Counted from the first letter of the stretch, positions 8,519 through 18,278 are shown. The stretch is DNA of 64,000 nucleotides from Hwangdonia lutea (GCF_032814565.1 NZ_CP136521.1:902501-966500), one strand, 5' to 3'. A program made the numbers and translations. The notes: generated by a model from the letters alone, not told the origin.

Positions 8519-10945
8519 ATGAGATTTTTTTGTTTTGCCCTCTTTATTGCAGTATTTAGTTGCACTAAACATAAAACAACCCGAACCAAACTGAATCAAT
8601 TTATTCCAGAAAATGCTTCGGTTATTTTAAAAACCTCAAATATTGAAGGTTTAAAAAGTGCCGTTCAAAACAATGATTTTATTCAAAAACTATCAAAAAG
8701 CAATTCCTATAAAACCTTAGAAAGTAAACTTGATGCATTATCACTACTACAACCCAAAGGCGAGCTGCTCGTGTGTTTTTCAAATGATAAATCTGACAGC
8801 CTTCAATATTCAATTGTAACAAAATACCATAAAAACTTAGTCAAAACAGACTCACTGCCTAATTATATTGAAGAAACCATAACACAAAAAAACAGCTCGA
8901 TTACTAAATCGAAACTAAATAACAACACGTTTTATAGCACTATAATTGATAGTATATTTTTCGCTTCGTCTTCAAAAAAAATTATGGATGCGGCCTTTTT
9001 ACATATTAATGAAAATGCCGAATTGGAGAAAATTTACAACACTACGGACCAAAACAAATCGTTGTCCGTCATCATGATATCCGACAATGCGTTTGTAAAA
9101 TCGTTGTTTATTGAAGATTCCATTTCCCTTAAAAATTTCTCAAACTATTTTGCGCTAGATGCCGATATTAATCAAGATGAAATTTTAATTAACGGAATTA
9201 CCAAAGCAACCGATTCTTCAGACAGTTTAATTCATGTTTTTAAGCACACCGTCCCGCAAGAAAATGAAATTCAAAATATAACGCCTTCAAATAGCGATGG
9301 TTTTTTGAGTTTTACATTTGATAATTTTAAAACTTTTGAAACCAACGTATCAAAATTCAACAAAACCGATTCGATTCCAAGCACCGAACTTTTTGATTAC
9401 GTTACTGAAATTGGTGTAATTTATGAAGATAAAAATCGGGCCATCGTACTAAATTCCATTGATGTTATTGCCACCAAAGATGCTTTACTAAGCGAGCTGA
9501 ATGTTACCGACACCTATAGGCAAATTGAAATTTTTAGCTTTAGTAAACCGCAAGTGTTTTCAAACACATTCCACCCTTTAATCAGCTTCAATAATGCCAC
9601 AAAATATTGTGTAGTAGATAACTTTTTTGTGTTTGCCGATAGCTTAGAAATGCTTCAAAACATTATTGCTAATTATCAAAACAAAACCACGTTAAGCCAG
9701 CAATCTTATTTTAAGTCTATCAAAGCGAATTTAAGCGACCAATCGTCGTTATTAATGGTTGTAAATCCGTCGATTTTAAAAACTATTTTAGATAAAAATC
9801 TTCAAGACAATTCAAACTACACGTTAAACAAATACAAGGCTTCGGCATTACAATTTATATACGACACCAATTTTGCGCACGTAAATGGTATTATTAAAAA
9901 AGCAAAAACCAGAGGCTACCAAAACTCTATTTCTGAGGTGTTTAACATTAAATTAAATGCCGATTTGCTAAACCAGCCCCAATTTGTTACCAACCACCGG
10001 ACAAATCAAAAAGAGATTGTGGTGCAAGATGTAAATAACCAATTGTATTTAATTTCAAACAAAGGAAAAATCCTTTGGAAAAAACAATTACAGGGCGCTG
10101 TTTTAGGCAAAATTGAGCAGATTGATATTTACAAAAACGGTAGGCTACAACTCGTATTCGCAACCCCAAAACGCATTTATGTGATTGACCGAAACGGTAA
10201 CGATGTAGCCCCTTTTCCTAAAAAATTTAGCGACCAAATTACGCAGCCACTTTCGGTTTTTGATTATGATAAAAAGAAAAAGTACAGGCTATTGGTTACC
10301 CAAAATAAAAAAGTGTTTATGTACGATGTTAGCGGAAAAATTGTAAAAGGGTTCACCTTTAAATCGGCCAGCAAAACCATCAATAGCCAGCCACAACATT
10401 TTAGAATGAGCGGTAAGGATTATTTAACCTTTAAAACCGAAGACCGTCTTTATATTTTAGATCGCACCGGAAAAACCAGGGTAAAACCAAAAACTAGCGT
10501 TAATTTCTCAAATCAAAACGTGTTTCTTTATAACAACAAGTTTACCACTACAACAAACAACGGTCATTTAGTATCAATCGATACTCGTGGAAATACGGCA
10601 ACTCAAAATTTAAACCTCTCAGACCATCATCATTTAGACACCACAAGCAAAACATTGGTTACGCTTACCGATAACAAACTCACTATAAAAAGCAGAACCA
10701 TCGAGCTTGATTTTGGCAATTACACCCCACCAAAAATATTTTATTTGAATGATAAAATTTATGTTTCGGTAACCGATTTACAGGCTCAAAAAATTCACCT
10801 ATACGATAGTCAGGCTAAACCCATTGCAAACTTTCCGGTTTACGGAAATTCTCAAATAAGCTTAGACAATATAGACAAAGACCGAAATTTAGAATTTGTT
10901 ACAAAAGGAGATAGCGACGCCATCATTTTATATCAAATGAATTAA
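8519..10945 (+). CDS. Large lipoprotein with propeller-like C-terminal half, function unknown
   Basis: I choose the ATG at 8519 (808 residues) over an in-frame TTG at 8477, because only the ATG gives a clean lipoprotein signal peptide (MRFFCFALFIAVFSC, lipid-bearing Cys15). The first ~480 residues are Asn/Ser/Lys-rich with repeated short strands and contain no motif I recognise. From about residue 490 the chain has repeated units of the type QLYLISNKGKILWKK, RIYVIDRNGNDV, KVFMYDVSGKIVKG, RLYILDRTGKTR and KIHLYDSQAKPI. These are the YxxDxxGK turns of PQQ/WD-like beta-propellers. It probably sits in an envelope membrane facing the periplasm or surface. It follows rnhB on the same strand after 250 bases. 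The role is unknown; a scaffold or folding function is only a guess. Confidence 0.75.
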   Translation: MRFFCFALFIAVFSCTKHKTTRTKLNQFIPENASVILKTSNIEGLKSAVQNNDFIQKLSKSNSYKTLESKLDALSLLQPKGELLVCFSNDKSDSLQYSIVTKYHKNLVKTDSLPNYIEETITQKNSSITKSKLNNNTFYSTIIDSIFFASSSKKIMDAAFLHINENAELEKIYNTTDQNKSLSVIMISDNAFVKSLFIEDSISLKNFSNYFALDADINQDEILINGITKATDSSDSLIHVFKHTVPQENEIQNITPSNSDGFLSFTFDNFKTFETNVSKFNKTDSIPSTELFDYVTEIGVIYEDKNRAIVLNSIDVIATKDALLSELNVTDTYRQIEIFSFSKPQVFSNTFHPLISFNNATKYCVVDNFFVFADSLEMLQNIIANYQNKTTLSQQSYFKSIKANLSDQSSLLMVVNPSILKTILDKNLQDNSNYTLNKYKASALQFIYDTNFAHVNGIIKKAKTRGYQNSISEVFNIKLNADLLNQPQFVTNHRTNQKEIVVQDVNNQLYLISNKGKILWKKQLQGAVLGKIEQIDIYKNGRLQLVFATPKRIYVIDRNGNDVAPFPKKFSDQITQPLSVFDYDKKKKYRLLVTQNKKVFMYDVSGKIVKGFTFKSASKTINSQPQHFRMSGKDYLTFKTEDRLYILDRTGKTRVKPKTSVNFSNQNVFLYNNKFTTTTNNGHLVSIDTRGNTATQNLNLSDHHHLDTTSKTLVTLTDNKLTIKSRTIELDFGNYTPPKIFYLNDKIYVSVTDLQAQKIHLYDSQAKPIANFPVYGNSQISLDNIDKDRNLEFVTKGDSDAIILYQMN

Positions 10946-10971
10946 TTTCAATTTTTAATACAAATTAAGGT

Positions 10972-11001
10972 TTTGCAATTACAAACTAATTTCTATCTTT
11001 A
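10972..11001 (+). promoter_or_regulatory. Bacteroidota-type promoter for the OmpA-family gene
   Basis: TTTG (10972-10975), an 18-base spacer and TATCTTTA (10994-11001) match TTTG-N19-TAnnTTTG with one base off in the -7 box. The predicted transcript would start close to the ATG at 11027. Confidence 0.5.
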
Positions 11002-11026
11002 GGCAGCTATTAATCAAATATTTACA

Positions 11027-12580
11027 ATGACACTATCTAAAAATGCAATACGCATCCCTATGATTGGGATGATGCTACTGTTTTTCGTATCAAGCGCTTA
11101 CGCACAAACCAAACAATTAAAACGTCCAAAAAGTAAAGTCAATATCTCAAGTGTTGATAATTTTGTAGCACAATCTTTCGATTTATACGATAAAGTCTAT
11201 AAATACGATGGTTACGCAGCAGCAGGCACACCTCTTGACGATGATGACATTGATGTTCTGGAAGATGCGCTTGATGATCTATCTGGTTTAAGCGACAGCG
11301 CGCCAGATATTTTAGGCGATATTGATGGAGCCAGTGTTTTAAAACAAGCCAAAGCTACGTTGCAAATTAACAAAGCGAAAAAAGCCTTAAAGTACAGCAT
11401 AAAAACGTCAAAGGAATTGTTGCTAGGTCAGCGCGAACGCGATAAAAAAGAAAATGATTCTGATGATGACACCTCCACAAGCGATGAGGCATCGAATAGC
11501 TCCTCCGAGTCTTCAAATGAGAATGATGGTTCTCAAGAAGATAATTCTAATATTTCTGACGATTTAGAAATTATAAGCAAATTCGATTTTGTACCGGGCG
11601 ATAAACTATTGTTTTTTGACGATTTCTCGCAAGATTTTATGGGCGATCTCCCCAGCAAATGGAACACCAACGGTTCTGGTGCGATTGTAAAACTAAACAA
11701 AGTAGAGGGCAATTGGTTCGAGCTTAAGGCTGGCTACAGGTTATATGTGATTCCAGATATAAACGAACTCCCCCAAGACTACTCAATTGAGTTCGATTTA
11801 CTAACCTCTGGATTAACCAATCAAACTTCATCTGGCGCTAGATTGCATATTGTATTAAGCGACAACAATGTCTTTCATCATGGTAAACGGCATTACGCTA
11901 TGGCATCGCTTCCCTTGGGGCAATACGGCGCTTTTAACATCAATGCGTACAATTATTTTGATGGCGGAAGTGGCATGATAAACTCTGCTTTAACAGCTGA
12001 TATAAGGGATGAGGTTAAAAACCAACCGCACATCGCCATTTCGGTTACCAAAAAACGTTACAGACTTTGGGTTAACGAAGTAAAATATATTGACATCCCC
12101 AGGTTTATTGAAAAATTGGATGTTTTAAATTATTTGAAATTCCATGTTTACGGACTAAAAGACGGCGAAGAGCGCGTGTTTATTAAAAACCTAAAAGTGG
12201 CCGAAGGTGGTGTAGATTTAAGGCGCGAACTGTTGAGCAAAGGCAAAGTATCGACCAACGGTATTTTGTTCGATTCGGGCTCGGCAAAAATAAAACCCCA
12301 ATCATACGGTATCATCAAGCAGATTTCCCAGGTTTTAATGCAAGACGAAAGCATTAAGCTAAATATTATCGGGCATACTGATTCTGACGGGAGCGACGAA
12401 GCCAATTTAAAACTGTCCAAAAACAGGGCAAACGCTGTAAAAGAAGCCCTAATTAAAGTATATAAAATATCCGGAAACCGTTTACAAACCGATGGCAAAG
12501 GTGAAACCCAACCCGTTGACGATAATAGCACCGCCAAAGGAAAAGCCCAGAACAGACGTGTAGAATTTGTTAAAATATAA
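11027..12580 (+). CDS. OmpA family protein with acidic linker
   Basis: The protein has 517 residues. A signal peptide is followed by SAYAQ around residue 27. Residues about 140-180 are an Asp/Ser/Asn/Glu-rich flexible linker (KKENDSDDDTSTSDEASNSS and beyond). A central region (about 190-400) resembles a jelly-roll, lectin-like fold (KLLFFDDFSQDFMGDLPSKW, then SIEFDLL). The C-terminal OmpA domain (about 410-517) contains ILFDSGSAKIKP, IIGHTDSDGSDEANLKLSKNR and NRRVEF, with the Asp and Arg that bind the peptidoglycan diaminopimelate. It should anchor in the periplasm or outer membrane and touch the cell wall. The acidic stretch may bind calcium; its role is unproven. Confidence 0.9.
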   Translation: MTLSKNAIRIPMIGMMLLFFVSSAYAQTKQLKRPKSKVNISSVDNFVAQSFDLYDKVYKYDGYAAAGTPLDDDDIDVLEDALDDLSGLSDSAPDILGDIDGASVLKQAKATLQINKAKKALKYSIKTSKELLLGQRERDKKENDSDDDTSTSDEASNSSSESSNENDGSQEDNSNISDDLEIISKFDFVPGDKLLFFDDFSQDFMGDLPSKWNTNGSGAIVKLNKVEGNWFELKAGYRLYVIPDINELPQDYSIEFDLLTSGLTNQTSSGARLHIVLSDNNVFHHGKRHYAMASLPLGQYGAFNINAYNYFDGGSGMINSALTADIRDEVKNQPHIAISVTKKRYRLWVNEVKYIDIPRFIEKLDVLNYLKFHVYGLKDGEERVFIKNLKVAEGGVDLRRELLSKGKVSTNGILFDSGSAKIKPQSYGIIKQISQVLMQDESIKLNIIGHTDSDGSDEANLKLSKNRANAVKEALIKVYKISGNRLQTDGKGETQPVDDNSTAKGKAQNRRVEFVKI

Positions 12581-12610
12581 CGACAACCAAATCTAAAGTC
12601 CCCGAATCTA

Positions 12611-12647
12611 GAACGCCAAAACAATATGTTTTGGCGTTCATTTTTTT
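12611..12647 (+). terminator. Rho-independent terminator after the OmpA-family gene
   Basis: GAACGCCAAAAC and GTTTTGGCGTTC (12611-12622, 12628-12639) are perfect 12-base arms around AATAT, followed by ATTTTTTT. This is the clearest plus-strand terminator of the window. Confidence 0.92.
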
Positions 12648-12696
12648 ATGCTTTTTGTTTTGAAATCATTACTATTGCAATCTTAATATTTTACAC

Positions 12697-13746
12697 ATGA
12701 TTTCAAGAAAAAACGCTTCTATCTCAAAATTCATTATTCATAAAGTAGGCAACAAATTTAACGATACAAAAAATGCTTTTTCAGATAAAACCGTCGATTT
12801 TGATGAAGCCAGTTACGATTTAATGTTGCCTTTTCTTTTGCGGCCTTTTGGCAGTTTGGTACAAAGTTATCGCTTTAATCATCACGCCAATATTGCCTTA
12901 AATGAAATTAACAGCTATGCCGCCCAAATGTTTAATGAAGATGAAGCTTTTGTTGACGTTTCAAAACATATCGTGGAGCATTTATACGAGCAATCCACTT
13001 CGGCTCAAATAAAAACGGGTGATGTTTTAGTGGTGATGTTCGAGGGTATAGAATATGCTGAAATGACCACAAACGCCATCGGAATTTTTAAAATTGAAAA
13101 CAAGGTCAATTTTTTTCAAACCTACTTAGAAAATAACAGTTACGATGTGTTGGTTCAAAAAGGAATTAGCTCAAAAAAAGTAGATAAAGGCTGCTTGATT
13201 TTAAACCAAAGCGACACCGAAGGAAACATTGTTTTAAGTGTTGACAATAATGGTTACGATGCGCAATATTGGACCAATCAGTTTTTAAATATTAAATATG
13301 CCGATGATGCCAACAACCACACACAGCAATACATCGAACTGTGTAAAGAGTTTTCTACCGAGGTATTAAAAACCAGTTATGGCGCCCAAGAACAAAACAC
13401 GTTTTTAGCGAAAACCATCGATTTTTTTAAGGAAAATGAAGTGGTAAATGTGGAGCGCTTTAAAGAAGAACTTTTTGAAGAAGAAAAACAGATAAGAGCA
13501 TTTGAAGATTATAAAAAAGATTTTGAAGGCGAACAAAACATAGTTATCCGAAACCAGTTTGATGTCGCCGAAAAAGTAGTAACCAAAGAAAAGCGCAAGA
13601 TTAAAACCGATATTAAACTCGATACCAACATTCAAATAAAACTAGATATTGATGCACCCGATGCCTCTGCCGAATACCTCGAACGTGGCTACGACGATGA
13701 AAAGAAAATGCATTATTACAAGGTTTTTTTTAATGCTGAGGCTTGA
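12697..13746 (+). CDS. Nucleoid-associated protein, NdpA/YejK family
   Basis: The protein has 349 residues. The opening ISKFIIHKVGNK and the following block LLRPFGSLVQSYRFNH are typical of the 37-kDa nucleoid-associated protein family (PF04245, E. coli YejK/NdpA), which is found in the nucleoid fraction and binds DNA in the cytoplasm. There is no signal peptide. Residues about 240-290 are strongly charged (EELFEEEKQIRAFEDYKKDFEG) and probably form a coiled coil. The gene stands alone between a terminator and a convergent SDR gene, whose stop is only 3 bases away. The molecular function of the family in Bacteroidota is not established. Confidence 0.88.
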   Translation: MISRKNASISKFIIHKVGNKFNDTKNAFSDKTVDFDEASYDLMLPFLLRPFGSLVQSYRFNHHANIALNEINSYAAQMFNEDEAFVDVSKHIVEHLYEQSTSAQIKTGDVLVVMFEGIEYAEMTTNAIGIFKIENKVNFFQTYLENNSYDVLVQKGISSKKVDKGCLILNQSDTEGNIVLSVDNNGYDAQYWTNQFLNIKYADDANNHTQQYIELCKEFSTEVLKTSYGAQEQNTFLAKTIDFFKENEVVNVERFKEELFEEEKQIRAFEDYKKDFEGEQNIVIRNQFDVAEKVVTKEKRKIKTDIKLDTNIQIKLDIDAPDASAEYLERGYDDEKKMHYYKVFFNAEA

Positions 13747-13749
13747 TGT

Positions 13750-14430
13750 CTACGGCGTAGAATTAGAAACCTGCATCAGCTTACCGTTATAATATTTGCT
13801 TCCGTTTAAAGAGAAATCGAGAATATATTGCGCCATTTCCAAAGCGGTGGTTGGTGCTTTATAACCTGGAAACGCTTCTTCAAGCATTTCGGTTTGTACA
13901 GCACCTAAAGCCAACACATTAAACGAGATACCTGAGTCTTTATATTCTTCGGCGAGTAACTCTGTTAAGGTAATAACGGCTGCTTTACTGGAGCTATAAG
14001 CCGCTAATCCAGGGAATTTCATACTGCCTTGTACGCCGCCCATCGAGCTTATGGTGACGACATGACTGTTGTTTTTCATAAAAGGTAACACCACTCTTGT
14101 TAGTTCTGCTACTCCAAAAACGTTGGTTTTGTAAACATATTCAAAATCTGATATTGATGTTTCGGCAAACGGCTTATTAATAAGCGCCCCTGCATTGTTA
14201 ATTAGCACATCTACTTGTTGCCAATTTTCTTTTACAAAAGCTTCAACTTTGCGGTATTCTTTAGCTTCAGACAAATCAAACGACATCGTGCTAACATGTT
14301 TCAATTGTATGTCTTTAATAGGTTTTTCATTCCGCGAAAGCGCCAAAACTTTGTGCCCTGATTTTGCAAATAGTTTTACCAATTCAAAACCTATACCTCT
14401 ACTTGTTCCTGTAATTATTATGTTACTCAT
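13750..14430 (-). CDS. SDR family NAD(P)-dependent oxidoreductase
   Basis: The protein has 226 residues, a classical short-chain dehydrogenase. It has the cofactor motif TGTSRGIG (7-14), NNAG (78-81), the catalytic Ser in the TISSMGG strand, and Tyr145/Lys149 in the YSSSK motif. The Arg in the loop after the second strand (LSRNEK) favours NADPH over NADH. The start overlaps the end of the upstream M28 peptidase gene by 8 bases, so they are translationally coupled. The substrate is unknown. Codons at 14328-14342 contain the palindromic string CATTCCGCGAAAGCG that recurs elsewhere in the window. Confidence 0.9.
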   Translation of the reverse strand: MSNIIITGTSRGIGFELVKLFAKSGHKVLALSRNEKPIKDIQLKHVSTMSFDLSEAKEYRKVEAFVKENWQQVDVLINNAGALINKPFAETSISDFEYVYKTNVFGVAELTRVVLPFMKNNSHVVTISSMGGVQGSMKFPGLAAYSSSKAAVITLTELLAEEYKDSGISFNVLALGAVQTEMLEEAFPGYKAPTTALEMAQYILDFSLNGSKYYNGKLMQVSNSTP

Positions 14431-15421
14431 CGTTCATTTTTATATCCTGTGTTGGCGCATTTATCATGCCTTCCAAAGCAGGAATCATTAGATTAATAAA
14501 ATTCGTCATGTGCTTAAAATCCATTTTATCGGCTTCGTCATCGACATGATGATAGTAATCAAAGTTTGTAAAATCGAAAGTAGAAATAGCATGTGCCGGT
14601 ATTTTAAAAGCTTGATAAAACGGATAGTTATCAGATCTTTTAAACAACTGAAACTCTTTAGCTTTAGAAAAAAAACCGACAACCTCTTTTCCGCCGTATT
14701 CGTTTAATTTTTCGCCCATGTTCGATCTTTCGTATCCCGAAATATAGGACATTATTTCATCCTGAGCTCGCGGCACACCAATCATTTCAAAATTAATCAT
14801 GGTATACAAATTGAGGTTTTGCTTTTTGAGTCTTTTAGCCAAATGGCTTGATCCTTTTAATCCCATTTCCTCGGCCGAAAACAAAGTAAAAAGTACACTA
14901 CGTTTATTGCTTTTTGTTTTTGAAAAGTATTTGGCCCATTTTAAAACGGCAACAGTTCCCGAAGCGTCATCGTTTGCGCCGTTAGCAATGCTATCGCCAT
15001 TTACAGCTTTTCCATAGCCAATATGATCGTAATGAGCACCGAGAATTACAAACTCGTTTTTAAGTTTTGGATCGTTCCCTTCCACATATCCAACCACATT
15101 ATAACCCACAATATCTTTTAAGTTAAAGCTATCTCTGTATGTTTTGAAATAAGGTTTGACGTTATGCTTTTTGAAGTAATTCTCAATAAAAACGGCGGCT
15201 TTTTCTATGCCTTTACTTCCTGTATTTCTCCCTTCTAATTCGTCTGAAGCTAAATATTCCAAACTAGATTTTACGTTTTTTTCTGAAACCACAAAAGATG
15301 CTGATGCTTTTTGATTTACCTCTTTAACCTCACTTTTATTAGTTTCAGATTGAACTATGCTTTTTTGTGAACTGCAACTTAATATGATAGTTATTGCAAT
15401 AATGCCAACTAATGTTTTCAT
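14423..15421 (-). CDS. M28 family zinc aminopeptidase, lipoprotein
   Basis: The protein has 332 residues. A lipoprotein signal (IAITIILSC, Cys16) predicts an envelope location. The M28 domain has the expected zinc-binding order: His130 in GAHYDH, Asp151/Asp152 in NGANDDASG, catalytic Glu184 and Glu185 in SAEE, and a C-terminal His in DYYHHVDD. It should release N-terminal amino acids from peptides with a two-zinc site. It lies 97 bases downstream of pdhC, with a hairpin between, and overlaps the SDR gene. A sequence of Ser and Lys after Cys16 forms a flexible tether. Confidence 0.92.
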   Translation of the reverse strand: MKTLVGIIAITIILSCSSQKSIVQSETNKSEVKEVNQKASASFVVSEKNVKSSLEYLASDELEGRNTGSKGIEKAAVFIENYFKKHNVKPYFKTYRDSFNLKDIVGYNVVGYVEGNDPKLKNEFVILGAHYDHIGYGKAVNGDSIANGANDDASGTVAVLKWAKYFSKTKSNKRSVLFTLFSAEEMGLKGSSHLAKRLKKQNLNLYTMINFEMIGVPRAQDEIMSYISGYERSNMGEKLNEYGGKEVVGFFSKAKEFQLFKRSDNYPFYQAFKIPAHAISTFDFTNFDYYHHVDDEADKMDFKHMTNFINLMIPALEGMINAPTQDIKMNDE

Positions 15422-15450
15422 GTTTTAATTTTAAAAATTTAAAGATAAAA

Positions 15451-15483
15451 AAAACCTGCTTCAATTGTTATGAAACAGGTTTT
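15451..15483 (-). terminator. Hairpin terminator between pdhC and the M28 peptidase gene
   Basis: AAAACCTGCTTC (15451-15462) pairs with GAAACAGGTTTT (15472-15483). The single mismatch becomes a G-U pair only in the minus-strand RNA, which fits termination of the pdhA-pdhC transcript, followed by a run of U. Confidence 0.7.
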
Positions 15484-15518
15484 ATATTATTTATGTTTTT
15501 ACGCTTCCGCGGAAAGGG

Positions 15519-17150
15519 TTACACTAACATCGTTACAGGGTTTTCAATATACCCTTTTAGTGTTTGCAGGAATAAAGACCCAGTAGCGCCGTCAACCGTT
15601 CTATGGTCGCAAGCCAAACATAATTTCATGGTATTTCCCGGTACAACTTGCCCGTTTTTAACAACCGGTTTTTGCACAATGGCGCCAACCGATAATATGG
15701 CTGAATTTGGCTGATTGATGATAGACGTAAAACTCTCTATCCCAAACATACCAAGATTAGAAACCGTAAAAGTGCTCCCTTCCATTTCGTCGAGCGTTAA
15801 CTTTTTGTTTCTTGCTCGACCTGCAAAATCTTTAACAGCTGCATTGAGTTGTGGCAACGATTGTTCATTGGCAAATTTCACTACCGGAACAACCAAACCA
15901 TCTGGTACCGCAACCGCCACACCAATATGCACATGGTTATTTAAGCGCATTTTATCATCAAACCATTGCGAGTTAACTTGCGGATGTTGTTTTAATGCCA
16001 AAGCACAGGCTTTTACAACCATATCGTTAAACGATATTTTTGTGTCTGGCAAGGTATTAAACTGTTCGCGGAAGGCTATCGCATTGTCCATATCAAACTC
16101 CACATTTAAGTAATAATGTGGTGCTGTAAATTTTGATTTTGCTAAGTTTTTAGCAATGGCTTTGCGCATATTTGAGTTTGCAACCTCATCAAAATCTTCT
16201 TGTCCGGAAGGCACAAATTTGCCTACCGCAGCGCCTGATGTTGCCGGTGTATAGTTTTCAATATCGCGTTTTATAATTCGCCCGTTTTCTCCAGAGCCTT
16301 GGACTTGCGATAAATTAATACCTTTTTCCTCGGCCATTTTTTTAGCTAATGGCGACACAAATAAGCGTCCGCCATCAACAATTGGCGTAGGTGCAGGCGC
16401 ACTTGGTTTTTGCGTTGTTGCTGCCGTTGGCGCTGGTTTCGACACCTCTTTTTTAGGCTCTTCCTTAGGCGTTTCTTCTGTTTTAGCAGATGCCGAAGAT
16501 GATGCAAAATTCTCAGCTACGCCAGAAACATCTGTTCCTGCCGGACCAATAATGGCCAATAGCGCATCTACTTTGGCTGTCTCACCTTCTTGTAATCCGA
16601 TTTCCAATAAAGTTCCTGATTCGAATGATTCGAATTCCATCGTGGCTTTATCGGTTTCAATTTCAGCTAAAATATCGCCTTCTTCAACCGAATCACCTAC
16701 TTTTTTTAACCAGGTTGCTACGGTACCTTCTTCCATGGTATCGCTTAAACGCGGCATGGTTACTACTATAACGCCTTCTGGTAGTTCGGCATCCGGTGAA
16801 GTTTCTTCTTTTGATTCCGTTTTAGCTGGTGCTTCTTCCTCTTCTTTTGATTCTTCTTTTGCTTCCGCGGAAGCGTTAGCCGTTCCATTTATGAGCTCCG
16901 AAATATCTTCACCTTCATCGCCAATAATGGCTAAAAGTTCATCTACCTTAGTAGTTTCCCCTTCTTGAACACCAATATGAAGCAAGGTGCCTTCATTAAA
17001 GGATTCAAACTCCATAGTAGCTTTATCGGTTTCAATTTCTGCTAAAATATCACCTTCTTCTACCTTATCTCCTACTTTTTTTAACCAAGCCGCAACCGTA
17101 CCTTCTTCCATGGTATCGCTTAAACGTGGCATATTTACTACTATTGCCAT
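15519..17150 (-). CDS. pdhC: Pyruvate dehydrogenase complex E2, dihydrolipoamide acetyltransferase
   Basis: The protein has 543 residues. Two nearly identical lipoyl domains lie at about 1-80 and 128-205, each with the lipoylated lysine in ETDKA (Lys43 and Lys168). A Glu/Ala/Lys/Pro-rich linker leads to a peripheral subunit-binding domain (about 261-300, FVSPLAKKMAEEKGINL). The catalytic acetyltransferase domain (about 320-543) has HRTVDG with His516 and Asp520. It passes acetyl groups from E1 to CoA. It lies 3 bases after pdhA in the same operon. The linker contains a recurring palindrome (16861-16876) that encodes Ala-Ser-Ala-Glu. E1 beta and E3 are not in the window. Confidence 0.96.
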   Translation of the reverse strand: MAIVVNMPRLSDTMEEGTVAAWLKKVGDKVEEGDILAEIETDKATMEFESFNEGTLLHIGVQEGETTKVDELLAIIGDEGEDISELINGTANASAEAKEESKEEEEAPAKTESKEETSPDAELPEGVIVVTMPRLSDTMEEGTVATWLKKVGDSVEEGDILAEIETDKATMEFESFESGTLLEIGLQEGETAKVDALLAIIGPAGTDVSGVAENFASSSASAKTEETPKEEPKKEVSKPAPTAATTQKPSAPAPTPIVDGGRLFVSPLAKKMAEEKGINLSQVQGSGENGRIIKRDIENYTPATSGAAVGKFVPSGQEDFDEVANSNMRKAIAKNLAKSKFTAPHYYLNVEFDMDNAIAFREQFNTLPDTKISFNDMVVKACALALKQHPQVNSQWFDDKMRLNNHVHIGVAVAVPDGLVVPVVKFANEQSLPQLNAAVKDFAGRARNKKLTLDEMEGSTFTVSNLGMFGIESFTSIINQPNSAILSVGAIVQKPVVKNGQVVPGNTMKLCLACDHRTVDGATGSLFLQTLKGYIENPVTMLV

Positions 17151-17153
17151 AGC

Positions 17154-18152
17154 TTATATTTTATGTTGTATAAATGGATAATCTTCTTGTTCGTAAACGG
17201 CATCGTACATCACATTCTTTTCTGGGTAAGGTGATTCGTCCGCAAATTTTTCACATTCTGAAACTAAAGCCTTAACACGTTTGTCGATAACTTTAATATC
17301 GTCTTCGGTGGCATATTTCTTTTCTAAAATAACATCCTTAACTTGGGTTATAGGATCGATTTTTTTGTATTCTTCAACTTCTTCTTTAGTTCTGTAATGT
17401 TGGGCATCACTCATGGAGTGCCCTCTGTAACGGTAGGTTTTAAGCTCTAAAAATGTTGGCCCATCGCCACGACGTGCACGCTTAATGGCTTCATCAAAAG
17501 CTTCTGCCACTTTTACGGGATTCATGCCATCTACTGGCCCACAAGGCATTTCGTATCCTTTTCCTAATTTCCAAATTTCAGTATGGTTTGCCGTTCTTTC
17601 AACCGAAGTTCCCATCGCATAGCCATTATTTTCGCAAACAAATACTACTGGAAGTTTCCATAGCATAGCTAAATTAAACGTTTCATGCAACGAACCCTGT
17701 CTTGCAGCACCATCGCCAAAACAACATAAGGTTACCCCATCTACACCGTGATATTTATCGCCAAAAGCAATACCAGCACCTAAAGGAATTTGCCCACCAA
17801 CAATACCATGACCACCATAAAAACGGTGTTCCTTAGAAAAGATGTGCATGGAGCCCCCTAAACCTTGGGACGTACCGGTTGCTTTTCCAAAAAGTTCGGC
17901 CATAACACGCTTTGGGTCTACACCCATGCCAATTGGTTGCACGTGGTTACGGTATGCTGTAATCATTTTATCTTTGGTCAAATCCATGGCGTGTAAGGCG
18001 CCTGCCAAAACAGCTTCTTGACCGTTATACAAATGAAGAAACCCTCTTACTTTTTGTTGTATGTATGCTGCAGCTAATTTATCTTCAAATTTTCTCCAGA
18101 ACAACATGTCTTCATACCACTTTAGGTATACTTCTTTAGTTACTTTTTGCAT
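17154..18152 (-). CDS. pdhA: Pyruvate dehydrogenase E1 component, alpha subunit
   Basis: The protein has 332 residues, standard for E1-alpha. The thiamine diphosphate and Mg binding motif starts at GDGAARQGSLHETFNLA and ends at CENNGYAMGT. The phosphorylation-loop region YRGHSMSDAQHYRTKEE is conserved. With E1 beta (encoded elsewhere) it decarboxylates pyruvate and acetylates the lipoyl groups of E2. The gene pair pdhA-pdhC lies next to cdd and the type IX secretion genes, an order I recall from other Flavobacteriaceae. Confidence 0.96.
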   Translation of the reverse strand: MQKVTKEVYLKWYEDMLFWRKFEDKLAAAYIQQKVRGFLHLYNGQEAVLAGALHAMDLTKDKMITAYRNHVQPIGMGVDPKRVMAELFGKATGTSQGLGGSMHIFSKEHRFYGGHGIVGGQIPLGAGIAFGDKYHGVDGVTLCCFGDGAARQGSLHETFNLAMLWKLPVVFVCENNGYAMGTSVERTANHTEIWKLGKGYEMPCGPVDGMNPVKVAEAFDEAIKRARRGDGPTFLELKTYRYRGHSMSDAQHYRTKEEVEEYKKIDPITQVKDVILEKKYATEDDIKVIDKRVKALVSECEKFADESPYPEKNVMYDAVYEQEDYPFIQHKI

Positions 18153-18247
18153 TTAGTTTATTATTTAGATCTAAAATAAAACTCCAGAATAATCATCTCG
18201 AGGCTTTAAATATACGACTCCAATTTAAAATTGGAATAAGCGAATAA

Positions 18248-18278
18248 CAAAAGTAACACATTAGTCATTAATGGAAAA
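18248..18278 (-). promoter_or_regulatory. Possible promoter of pdhA-pdhC
   Basis: On the minus strand TTTT (18278-18275) is followed after 19 bases by TACTTTTG (18255-18248), a full match to the -7 box TAnnTTTG. The -33 box deviates at one base. The start codon is about 95 bases downstream. Confidence 0.33.

Noticed and set aside
16552-17181. Two plus-strand frames of 138 and 64 codons antisense to pdhC
   Set aside because: They mirror the duplicated lipoyl domains; Ser/Val-rich composition is typical of antisense shadows of acidic lipoyl sequences.
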